DNA of 53,010 nt, taken from positions 1 to 53,010 of the forward strand of contig JAOUGX010000017.1 in NCBI GenBank assembly GCA_029865385.1. The letters are read 5' to 3'. Source of the DNA: Gammaproteobacteria bacterium (GTDB lineage: Bacteria; Pseudomonadota; Gammaproteobacteria; Steroidobacterales; Woeseiaceae). Position 1 is the first letter of the stretch. The number at the start of each line of letters is the position of its first letter. Made by a program: the position numbers and the translations under genes. The notes beneath the pieces are model-generated. The model saw only the letters and a list, made by a program, of their open reading frames with translations. It did not search any database and was not told where the DNA came from. This document shows positions 26,538 through 34,374 of this stretch, piece by piece.

Positions 26538-28745
26538 GTGGCCGCCAGAAAAACTACTCTTGACGATGAGAATGCCAGGCGCCTCATCGAAGCCCGTCAT
26601 CACGAACCTTTCGCGGTGCTCGGACGGCATGGTAGCGGCAAGGCGGCAGCGATTCGCGTATTCATGCCGCGCGCGCGCCAGGTGTTCGTCGAATCGAAAC
26701 AGAACCAGGCGCTGCGCGTTGGCGATACCGACTTGTTCGAGTTTCGCGGAAATTTGCGCGACATACCGGAGCACTACAAGCTCGTTATCGAAGCCGATGA
26801 TGGCAGCTGGCATGAGCGAGTCGATCCGTACACGTTCAAAGCAACGATCGATGATTCGCAGCTCCGCCGCTTCAACGACGGTACACACCGGCGGGCACAG
26901 GACATACTGGGATCCAGCGTTTGCGAAATCGACGGCGTGCGCGGCACACGATTCTCGGTCTGGGCGCCGAACGCCGAGCGTGTAAGCGTCGTCGGCGATT
27001 TCAATCAGTGGGATGGCCGCATTCACCCGATGCGGGTTCGTGGTGAAAGCGGCGTGTGGGAACTTTTTATCCCCGGTCTCGATACAGGTCGATACAAGTT
27101 CGAGCTGCGTAACCGGGATAACGGCAATCTGCTGCTTAGGACGGACCCGTATGCCCGCGCCACAGAGTTGCGCCCGGCAACCGCCGCTGTCATTGCAACA
27201 GACAGTCAGTACCAGTGGCAGGACCGCGACTGGTTGTCAAGGCGTGGCGGCCACGACTGGCAGGCGCGGCCGTTGTCGGTTTACGAGGTTCATATAGCGT
27301 CGTGGCGGCGGGCCGCAGACGGCACTTTCCTTAACTACCGTACGGTGGCCCCGCAACTCGCCGAACATGTAAAGCGGCTGGGATTTACCCATGTCGAACT
27401 GCTACCCGTCACGGAACACCCGCTAGACGAGTCCTGGGGATATCAAACCACAGGCTATTTTTCGCCGACCAGTCGGTTCGGCACGCCCGACGATTTTCGC
27501 TACTTCGTCGATCTCCTGCATCAGCAGGGTATCGGCGTAATCCTGGACTGGGTGCCCGCACACTTTCCTCGCGATGAATTTGCACTGGCCAATTTCGACG
27601 GCAAGAGTCTCTACGAATACCACGAGAGTTCGCGGGCGGAACATCGTGACTGGGGCACACTGGTCTTCAACTACGAACGCGACGAGGTTCGCAGCTTCCT
27701 GATTTCCAGCGCGCTTTTCTGGCTGCGCGAATTCCACCTCGATGGCCTTCGGGTCGATGCCGTGGCATCGATGCTGTATCTCGATTTCTCGCGACAGGCG
27801 GAAAACTGGGCGCCTAATCGCTACGGCGGCAACCAGAACCTGGAGGCTATCGATTTCATTTGCGAATTGAACAACGCCGTGCGCGAAGAAACGCCGGATT
27901 GCCTGATGATCGCTGAGGAATCGACGGACTGGCCCGGTGTTACCGAATCGACATCTGCCGGCGGACTCGGTTTTCACATGAAATGGAACATGGGCTGGAT
28001 GCACGACACGCTGAACTACTTCGGCAAGGAAACAATCCATCGAAAGTACCACCAGGACTGGCTGACCTTCAGCCCGACCTACGCCTTCGAAGAGAACTTC
28101 ATGTTGCCGTTTTCGCATGACGAGGTGGTTCACCTGAAGCGCTCGTTGCTCGGTCGCATGCCAGGGGACGAATGGCAAAGGTTTGCAAACCTGCGTGCGC
28201 TGTACGTCTATCAATGGTGCTTCCCGGGAAAGAAACTGTTGTTCATGGGCGGCGAACTGGCACAGCCCACGGAGTGGGCAGCCGGCGGCGAGATTCCATG
28301 GGAACGACTGCAAAGAGAGGACGTAGCCGGCGTGAATCGGCTGCTATCCGCTCTCAATCGACTTCATCACGATACGCCCGCCCTCACGGAGTGGGATTTC
28401 GACCGGCGGGGATTCGAGTGGATAGACGGTGACGATCGCGAACGATCGGTCATACTGTTCATGCGCCATGCACCAGGGCAGTCCGTCGTGGTCGCAATGA
28501 ACTTTACACCGGTCGTGCGGCACCAGTACCGTATCGGCGTGCCCTGCGCCGGCCGTTTTCGTGAAATACTGAACTCCGACGACGGGCGTTTTGGCGGCAG
28601 TGGCGTAGGCAACGGAAACAATATCGAGAGCCAGCCCGTACCGTGGCAGGGCCGCGCGCACAGCATCGAAGTAACGTTGCCGCCGCTGGCCGGGCTGGTG
28701 TTACTGCCCGGGCAGGCCGTTTCCAATACAAGGGACGCGAAGTGA
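26538..28745 (+). CDS. glgB: 1,4-alpha-glucan branching enzyme (GH13_9)
   Basis: GlgB cuts alpha-1,4 chains and re-attaches them as alpha-1,6 branches. The 735-residue protein has the extra N-terminal domain of proteobacterial enzymes (R-H-H-E-P-F-A-V-L-G-R), a CBM48 (F-S-V-W-A-P-N-A), and the GH13 barrel. Nucleophile Asp407 is in G-L-R-V-D-A-V, Glu460 in I-A-E-E-S-T, and H-D-E-V-V-H contributes the third acid. Positions are nearly those of E. coli GlgB (728 aa). GTG start with GAGGAGG upstream. Its TGA overlaps the start of the PGM1-like gene (GTGA), extending the coupled chain. Confidence 0.97.
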   Translation: MAARKTTLDDENARRLIEARHHEPFAVLGRHGSGKAAAIRVFMPRARQVFVESKQNQALRVGDTDLFEFRGNLRDIPEHYKLVIEADDGSWHERVDPYTFKATIDDSQLRRFNDGTHRRAQDILGSSVCEIDGVRGTRFSVWAPNAERVSVVGDFNQWDGRIHPMRVRGESGVWELFIPGLDTGRYKFELRNRDNGNLLLRTDPYARATELRPATAAVIATDSQYQWQDRDWLSRRGGHDWQARPLSVYEVHIASWRRAADGTFLNYRTVAPQLAEHVKRLGFTHVELLPVTEHPLDESWGYQTTGYFSPTSRFGTPDDFRYFVDLLHQQGIGVILDWVPAHFPRDEFALANFDGKSLYEYHESSRAEHRDWGTLVFNYERDEVRSFLISSALFWLREFHLDGLRVDAVASMLYLDFSRQAENWAPNRYGGNQNLEAIDFICELNNAVREETPDCLMIAEESTDWPGVTESTSAGGLGFHMKWNMGWMHDTLNYFGKETIHRKYHQDWLTFSPTYAFEENFMLPFSHDEVVHLKRSLLGRMPGDEWQRFANLRALYVYQWCFPGKKLLFMGGELAQPTEWAAGGEIPWERLQREDVAGVNRLLSALNRLHHDTPALTEWDFDRRGFEWIDGDDRERSVILFMRHAPGQSVVVAMNFTPVVRHQYRIGVPCAGRFREILNSDDGRFGGSGVGNGNNIESQPVPWQGRAHSIEVTLPPLAGLVLLPGQAVSNTRDAK

Positions 28746-30292
28746 TCGACGAACAGGAAGAATCCCGACGGTTTGCCGCCCTGAACGCGCGCCTGCAGAC
28801 GATCTGGTCGAATCTGCAGACCGATGCCGAATACGAGCACACCTCGCTGATCGTGCCGTCACTCAGTGTGAACCAGGAAGAGCTTGCCAAAGTGCTGGGT
28901 GCTGCACATTACGAAGAGCGCCTGTTGTTCGCCCTCATTCGCCTGCGGAATCCCAATGCGCGGGTCATCTATGTGACCAGCCAGCCGGTGCACCCGGACA
29001 TCGTCGACTACTACCTGCAGCTGCTCGACGGCGTGCCGCTGAGTCATGCACGCCAGCGGCTGAAAATGTTGTCCGTATACGATGCAAGCGTAAGGCCCCT
29101 GAGTGAAAAGATTCTCGAGCGCCCCCGACTCATGAAACGGCTTCGGCAGCTGCTGGGCGATGCCGATCGTGCCTATCTCACCTGTTACAACTCGACGGTG
29201 CTCGAAAAACGGCTGGCCGTCGAACTCGGCATTCCACTGAATGGCGTCGATCCCGAGCTTCTCTACTACGGCACGAAATCCGGCAGCCGAACGGTGTTTG
29301 CAGAGACGGGTGTCGCTGCCCCACTGGGAAACGGGGATCTGCACACCGAAGCAGAGATCGTCGAGGCGCTTTTGCGGCTGGCAAAGGAGCGGCCAGGCTT
29401 GCGCCGGGCGGTGGTCAAGCTGAACGAAGGCTTCGCCGGTGAGGGCAACGGAATGTTTACGTTCCCGCAAGGCGAGCTCGACGCGGCAACCATCGGCGCC
29501 GCGCTGCGGAAGCTCAGGTGGTCTTCAAAGACCGAAACTTACAGGGCATTCCTCAGAAAGTTCGCCGAAATGGGCGGTATCGTCGAGGAAATGATCGAAG
29601 CCGACGAGGTTCGGTCCCCGAGCGTGCAGATGCGCATATCCCCCGACGGCCAGAGCGCACTGGTATCGAGCCACGAGCAGATCCTCGGCGGTTCGACAGG
29701 GCACGCTTACGTCGGCTGCCGCTTTCCGGCCAACGACGACTACCGGCTGCAACTGCATACCGAAGCAGAGAAAATAGGCCGCTACCTCAGCAGCAAAGGC
29801 GTCATCGGGCGCTTCGCCATCGACTTCCTGGCGGCACGCCGCAGCGGCGACCAGTGGTCGATTTACGCGATCGAGATCAATCTCCGCATGTCGGGTACGA
29901 CGCCGCCATTTCATGCACTCGAATTCCTGACCGGCGGGTCGCTCGACGTGAGCAGCGGTCGCTTTCGGGCGCCCAACGGGCAGGAAAAATTCTATCGCGC
30001 GACCGACAACCTCAAGTCACCTGCGTACCGTGGTTTATTGCCGGAAGATCTTTTTCAGATCATGAACCGGACCGGCCTGAGTTTCAGGCATTCGACGGAC
30101 ACCGGCACCCTGTTCTACATGATCGGTGCCCTGTCGCAATTCGGCAAACTCGGCATGACCTGCATTGGTAACACGCCGGAAGAAGCACAGGATATTTTCA
30201 AGCGCACGGTCGCCGCGCTTGATGGCGAAGGCGCCAGCGATCTTCATGGTGAGGACGCTCCGATTTTCGATCGCTACCTGGCGATGGAGTAA
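28742..30292 (+). CDS. PGM1-like ATP-grasp peptide ligase
   Basis: This 516-residue protein resembles peptide ligase PGM1 (pheganomycin biosynthesis) and related bacterial proteins. The N-terminal ~200 residues contain I-Y-V-T-S-Q-P-V-H-P and D-Y-Y-L-Q-L-L, typical of that family. The ATP-grasp half has R-A-V-V-K-L-N-E-G-F-A-G-E-G-N, V-E-E-M-I-E-A, and the metal motif I-E-I-N-L-R-M-S-G-T-T-P-P. Here the canonical Asn is kept, unlike in ligases 1, 3 and 4. PGM1 joins peptides through an acyl-phosphate (family knowledge); the substrate here is unknown. GTG at 28742 overlaps the glgB stop. An earlier in-frame start (28643) lies inside glgB and is unlikely. Confidence 0.88.
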   Translation: MIDEQEESRRFAALNARLQTIWSNLQTDAEYEHTSLIVPSLSVNQEELAKVLGAAHYEERLLFALIRLRNPNARVIYVTSQPVHPDIVDYYLQLLDGVPLSHARQRLKMLSVYDASVRPLSEKILERPRLMKRLRQLLGDADRAYLTCYNSTVLEKRLAVELGIPLNGVDPELLYYGTKSGSRTVFAETGVAAPLGNGDLHTEAEIVEALLRLAKERPGLRRAVVKLNEGFAGEGNGMFTFPQGELDAATIGAALRKLRWSSKTETYRAFLRKFAEMGGIVEEMIEADEVRSPSVQMRISPDGQSALVSSHEQILGGSTGHAYVGCRFPANDDYRLQLHTEAEKIGRYLSSKGVIGRFAIDFLAARRSGDQWSIYAIEINLRMSGTTPPFHALEFLTGGSLDVSSGRFRAPNGQEKFYRATDNLKSPAYRGLLPEDLFQIMNRTGLSFRHSTDTGTLFYMIGALSQFGKLGMTCIGNTPEEAQDIFKRTVAALDGEGASDLHGEDAPIFDRYLAME

Positions 30293-30333
30293 GCAACAGC
30301 CGAGATCGGCTCGTATCAGGAATCCCGGATCCA

Positions 30334-31395
30334 GTGCTACCTAAAAAATCTGCCGAAAGAATTGCGATAATCACCGGCGATCCGTCACTGCCGGATCCTA
30401 CCAAGCAGGATCAGCGATACAGTGCCGAGGATCTTGCCGTGCATGCGGCGATGCGCGATGCGTTCGCCTCGCTGGACAGGTTCGAATTCACCGTGATCGA
30501 ACAACACGCCGGCATGTTCGACAAGCTTCGCGAATTCGCACCGGATCTCGTCGTCAATTTCTGCGACACGGGGCTCTTCAATAATCCGAATTTCGAGATT
30601 CACGTTGCAACGCAGCTCGAGATGATGCGTTTGCCGTACACCGGTGCGCCACCTCGCGCCATGACTCTCTGCTACGACAAGCAAATCGTGCGGCTGCTCG
30701 CCGAAGCACTGGGCGTCGACGTACCAATGGAGCGATTCGTGCCGGCCGCGAGTGTCAGGGATGCTCACGTGCCGGTTTTTCCGGCGCTGATCAAGCCGAA
30801 CACAGCCGATGGCAGCGTCGGCATTACGAAGAATGCGCTGGTGCAGGACAAGTATGAAGCGCGTGACTATCTTGCGTGGCTGGCCAGCGAGCTGCCCGGC
30901 CGTGACGTTCTGATCCAGGAATATTTGCCGGGCACCGAATACGGGCTCGGAATCATCGGCAATCCCGAAGGCGAGTTCACGCCGCTGCCCATGCTCGAAG
31001 TGGATTTCTCGGCGTTGCCGGACGGCTTTGCGCCGATCCTGTCATTCGAATCGAAGACCGACCCGGACTCACCGTACTGGACAGATATCCGTTTTCAGCC
31101 GGCCGCCCTGCCGGAAAAAACCCAACAGGAACTCGCCGATCAGTGCCGCGCGTTGTTCAGCCGCCTGAGCCTGCGCGACTACGGTCGTTTCGATTTTCGT
31201 ACGGCAGCCGACGGCAGCATCAAACTGATGGAGGTCAATCCGAACCCGGCATGGGGCAACGATGCGAAGCTGGCCATCATGGCAAGTCTTGCCGGTTGGA
31301 GCTACGCCACGATGCTGGAACAGCTCGTTGCCACGGCCTGGGCTCGCATTACACGAGAAGCCGTGGAACGCGGACGTCGAAGTCCCGTTCGATGA
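30334..31395 (+). CDS. D-Ala-D-Ala ligase-like ATP-grasp enzyme
   Basis: The 353-residue product has a Ddl-type fold: L-P-Y-T-G-A-P-P-R-A-M-T-L-C-Y-D-K before the grasp domain, lysine in F-P-A-L-I-K-P-N-T-A-D-G-S-V-G-I, Q-E-Y-L-P-G-T-E-Y, and the metal site M-E-V-N-P-N-P-A-W. It lacks the N-terminal features of housekeeping Ddl. Its setting beside the PGM1-like ligase rather than mur genes argues for a peptide-like accessory product (inference). GTG start, 41 bases after the previous gene. The last 47 bases overlap, tail to tail, the end of the CocE-type hydrolase on the other strand. Confidence 0.85.
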   Translation: MLPKKSAERIAIITGDPSLPDPTKQDQRYSAEDLAVHAAMRDAFASLDRFEFTVIEQHAGMFDKLREFAPDLVVNFCDTGLFNNPNFEIHVATQLEMMRLPYTGAPPRAMTLCYDKQIVRLLAEALGVDVPMERFVPAASVRDAHVPVFPALIKPNTADGSVGITKNALVQDKYEARDYLAWLASELPGRDVLIQEYLPGTEYGLGIIGNPEGEFTPLPMLEVDFSALPDGFAPILSFESKTDPDSPYWTDIRFQPAALPEKTQQELADQCRALFSRLSLRDYGRFDFRTAADGSIKLMEVNPNPAWGNDAKLAIMASLAGWSYATMLEQLVATAWARITREAVERGRRSPVR

Positions 31396-33358
31396 AACGC
31401 TCGGTTCCCTCGTCCGCTTCCAGGCGACCTTTGATATAGAAGGCCTCTGCATCGGCGGTCTGCGTCATCGAGATGCGCAATGTGACTCGCCAGTCCGCAC
31501 GCGTCAATGTCGTGCGCTGATCTATAATTTCGGTTGCCGATAGTGGATCGTCCTCGGCGATTTCGAAACATTTGTTCATCGTGTAGCCGACCTTGAGATC
31601 GATGTCCTCGAAATACACGAGGCTCGCGTCACTGAACTCGTTGCCGTTCAACTCGTAGTGGAATCGGTTGGTGGTCAGGTCGATAGCGAGTTTGCGGTTG
31701 AACTGATGATGCCGAATACGTTGCATCGAGCCGCGCTCGCCCGTTTCCGGCGCTTCAAAAGGCCTTAAGTCCGCATCGTCGTCGCGAGGCTTCCGTACCG
31801 GCAGCGTGAGCCGGCTCTCGCCGTTCATGATGTACAGGCAGGGCGTTGAATTGCTCGGCCAGACGATGGGCCAATAGGCCGTTGAAACGGCGACACGAAT
31901 ACAGTGCCCCTTCGGGAACGCATGCGCGATGTCGTTCAACTGCAGGTCGACGACGATGCGTTCGCCGGGCACGAGTGGCTCGGGATGCGCGTGGCCATCG
32001 CGGTGCGTCAGGTTGAGTACGCCATAACTGACGCGCAACGACGTTCCATCCGGCGCGATGTCGCACAGGCGCACGATGACGTTCGCTGCCGGCTGGTCCG
32101 AACGCAGCTTGAGCCTGACGACTGGTGCGCCGAAAATTTCGATACGCTCCTTCAATGGTGGCGTATCCCAGGTGAGTGAAAAACCGTCGTCGGGGCGTTG
32201 GTCCCGTGGCATCTCGCCGTCGCTGCCGAATGCACACCACTCACCGCCACGAATGCCGCAGGACTGCGGTGACGACAGAATTTTTTCTTCCGGCTCTCCC
32301 GGTTCACGAACGCAGCCGTTCGCCGACAGGTACAGCTCCATTGGCACAATGTCCGGGCTTGGCCAGACCGGCTCTGCAACCCATCGACCGGGCATCGTCT
32401 TGTATTGCGGCGCCGGTGTAACGGCCTCCTGCAACCATGCGCGCAAGACCGGCTCGCGGTCTATGCCGTTGTCGATGCCCTTGAGCCAGCGGTCCCACCA
32501 ACGCACGGCTTCCTGCAGAAATCCGATCGCCGGCCCCGGCACACCCTGGTGCGGGAAGTTGTGCGCCCACGGACCAATCAGTCCTTTGCATGGCGACTTC
32601 AATGCGGCGACCAGGCGCGGAACCGCATTGGAATATCCATCGGCCCAACCGCCGATCGCGTAAACCGGAATCTCGATCCTTTCGATGTGGTCGCGGACCG
32701 ATCCTTCGCTCCAGTATTCGCCGCGCCACTGTTGCCGCAACCAGAGCTCCGGAAAGATCGGCAGATTTTCGAGACGTTCACGCCACTGCTCGCGCCATAC
32801 CTCGCCCACGATCTCGGGATCCGGCGGCAATGCCTGGTTCGCCATGAAAATCGATCCCCATTGCAGGTTCTCGGTCAGCAGGCAGCCGCCCATGTAATGC
32901 GCGTCATCGCTGTAACGATCGTCGGCTGCACAGAGCGCCATGATCGCTTTCAGCGCCGGCGGCCGCCGCGCTGCAATCTGAAGTGAATTAAAACCGCCCC
33001 AGGAAATGCCGAACATACCGACATTGCCATCGCACCAGTCCTGGGCCGCGAGCCACGCGATTACTTCGACACCGTCGGCGTGTTCCTGTGCGGAATACTC
33101 GTCGGTGAGCAGGCCTTGCGAATCGCCGCACCCGCGCAGGTCGACGCGAACGCTTGCGTAACCATGGCTTGCGAAATAGCCGTGCATGGGTTCGTCGCGG
33201 TGCCGCATGAAATCGCGTTTGCGGTATGGCAGAAACTCGAGCAGCGCGGGCACCGGCTTATCGAACGCGTCGTCGGGACGCCAGATGCGCGCGGCGAGGC
33301 GGCAACCGTCCGCGAGTGGAATCCACTCGTTCTCTATTACTTCGATTCCATTACTCAC
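31349..33358 (-). CDS. CocE/NonD-family (X-Pro dipeptidyl-peptidase-like) hydrolase
   Basis: A 669-residue serine hydrolase. The N-terminal alpha/beta domain has E-F-L-P-Y-R-K-R-D, the nucleophile Ser119 in G-I-S-W-G-G-F and an Asp in G-G-W-A-D-G-Y. G-P-W-A-H carries the likely catalytic His. The C-terminal jelly-roll contains R-V-A-V-S-T-A-Y-W-P. The group includes cocaine esterase, acylases and X-Pro peptidases; amide or ester bonds are possible substrates. No signal peptide. The GTG start overlaps the upstream gene's end by eight bases, and the 3' end overlaps the Ddl-like gene. It could trim or turn over the product of the ligase cluster (inference). Confidence 0.87.
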   Translation of the reverse strand: MSNGIEVIENEWIPLADGCRLAARIWRPDDAFDKPVPALLEFLPYRKRDFMRHRDEPMHGYFASHGYASVRVDLRGCGDSQGLLTDEYSAQEHADGVEVIAWLAAQDWCDGNVGMFGISWGGFNSLQIAARRPPALKAIMALCAADDRYSDDAHYMGGCLLTENLQWGSIFMANQALPPDPEIVGEVWREQWRERLENLPIFPELWLRQQWRGEYWSEGSVRDHIERIEIPVYAIGGWADGYSNAVPRLVAALKSPCKGLIGPWAHNFPHQGVPGPAIGFLQEAVRWWDRWLKGIDNGIDREPVLRAWLQEAVTPAPQYKTMPGRWVAEPVWPSPDIVPMELYLSANGCVREPGEPEEKILSSPQSCGIRGGEWCAFGSDGEMPRDQRPDDGFSLTWDTPPLKERIEIFGAPVVRLKLRSDQPAANVIVRLCDIAPDGTSLRVSYGVLNLTHRDGHAHPEPLVPGERIVVDLQLNDIAHAFPKGHCIRVAVSTAYWPIVWPSNSTPCLYIMNGESRLTLPVRKPRDDDADLRPFEAPETGERGSMQRIRHHQFNRKLAIDLTTNRFHYELNGNEFSDASLVYFEDIDLKVGYTMNKCFEIAEDDPLSATEIIDQRTTLTRADWRVTLRISMTQTADAEAFYIKGRLEADEGTERFIERDFDVRVPRLLV

Positions 33359-34295
33359 CGGGTTTTCGCCGCCCGCGCTGCAACAATTGCTGCGTGGACC
33401 AGAAATTCAATGCCAGCTCCTGTCGTATGCTGCGACCGAGCTCGAGATCAAAGGTATTGACGATGGCGAGCCGGAATCCCCCCGGTGGCATCGAATGACT
33501 CGCGGGAGGGCGGTCTTCATGAAAGGTGATCTGAATGCTCAGAACTCCCTCCTTCGCACGCAGCTGGTTAACGAGCTGCTGCTGCGGGTGCCGGTATTGC
33601 ACACCATGCGTGCCGAACAGCACGACGCTGTAGCCGTCACGCCGTTGCCGATCATCGAACCTCCAGACACCTTCGGCATAGAGTGCAACCAGGGCGTCGA
33701 CCCAACCTTCACCGTACAGGTCGGGCCACTGGTCGGCGAAGCGCATGTGCACCTCGATGATAACGGCGTCGATGGTCTCGAAATTCAGCATGCCCGTGTA
33801 GCCGGGCATGTGCGTCTGGACCCAGTTCGCCAGGTAGCTTTCGATTCGCGGTTTGGACGCTGCCAGCACGGTCCAGTGGTCGAACATGCCGCCCTCGAGC
33901 GGCTCGCCCACCGCATGCCGCTGCCATTTGACCTCGCCTTCGACGACTGCGACATCGGTGCTGACATGCTCACCCTGCAGCATCTGCATCCACATATGAC
34001 CCGGCCGCTGGCGGTTCTTGTATTCCTTGAGCGTGCGTAACACACCGCTGCCCGCCCCCATACCACGCATGTTGTAAATCGGCTTGCTGAATACCGGGAA
34101 AGATTCGGGATCGATGCCATGCGGAGCGCAGTCGAGGTTTTGGCTCTCGGCAATGGCGAGCTTGTTATAAACCCACTTGTACGCGGGATACCAGCGCCAG
34201 GCGTCACCGTCTTCGGTCGGGACATTCACATCGTCCGGACAGGCGATACCTTCGAAGTATTGCATTCGCCACGGGTCCGCTTCGCATATTGGCAT
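33351..34295 (-). CDS. Probable divergent ATP-grasp-like protein
   Basis: I cannot name the family. The 314-residue protein has features in ATP-grasp order: F-P-V-F-S-K-P-I-Y-N-M-R-G-M-G-A-G-S (lysine plus glycine loop), M-W-M-Q-M-L-Q-G-E-H-V-S-T-D-V near the E-x-x grasp strand, then N-F-E-T-I-D-A-V-I-I-E-V-H-M-R-F-A-D-Q. That last block is like a metal-binding E-x-N/H-x-R. The pre-grasp part is short. A clean AAAGGAG eight bases before the ATG supports the start. It overlaps the CocE gene by eight bases and follows the flavoprotein by 79 bases. I infer a ligase or a non-catalytic relative acting with the cluster. Confidence 0.65.
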   Translation of the reverse strand: MPICEADPWRMQYFEGIACPDDVNVPTEDGDAWRWYPAYKWVYNKLAIAESQNLDCAPHGIDPESFPVFSKPIYNMRGMGAGSGVLRTLKEYKNRQRPGHMWMQMLQGEHVSTDVAVVEGEVKWQRHAVGEPLEGGMFDHWTVLAASKPRIESYLANWVQTHMPGYTGMLNFETIDAVIIEVHMRFADQWPDLYGEGWVDALVALYAEGVWRFDDRQRRDGYSVVLFGTHGVQYRHPQQQLVNQLRAKEGVLSIQITFHEDRPPASHSMPPGGFRLAIVNTFDLELGRSIRQELALNFWSTQQLLQRGRRKPGE

Positions 34296-34374
34296 CGGCT
34301 TGCTCCTTTGGCCTTCCCTGCGCTACGCACATTACCGCATCAGGCTGACGACGAATTCGCGTTGCAGCGATTCG

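Noticed and set aside
25254-27026. Minus-strand frame of 590 codons
   Set aside because: It runs antisense through ligase 4 and the start of glgB. Real genes on the plus strand have full motif sets and good start sites.
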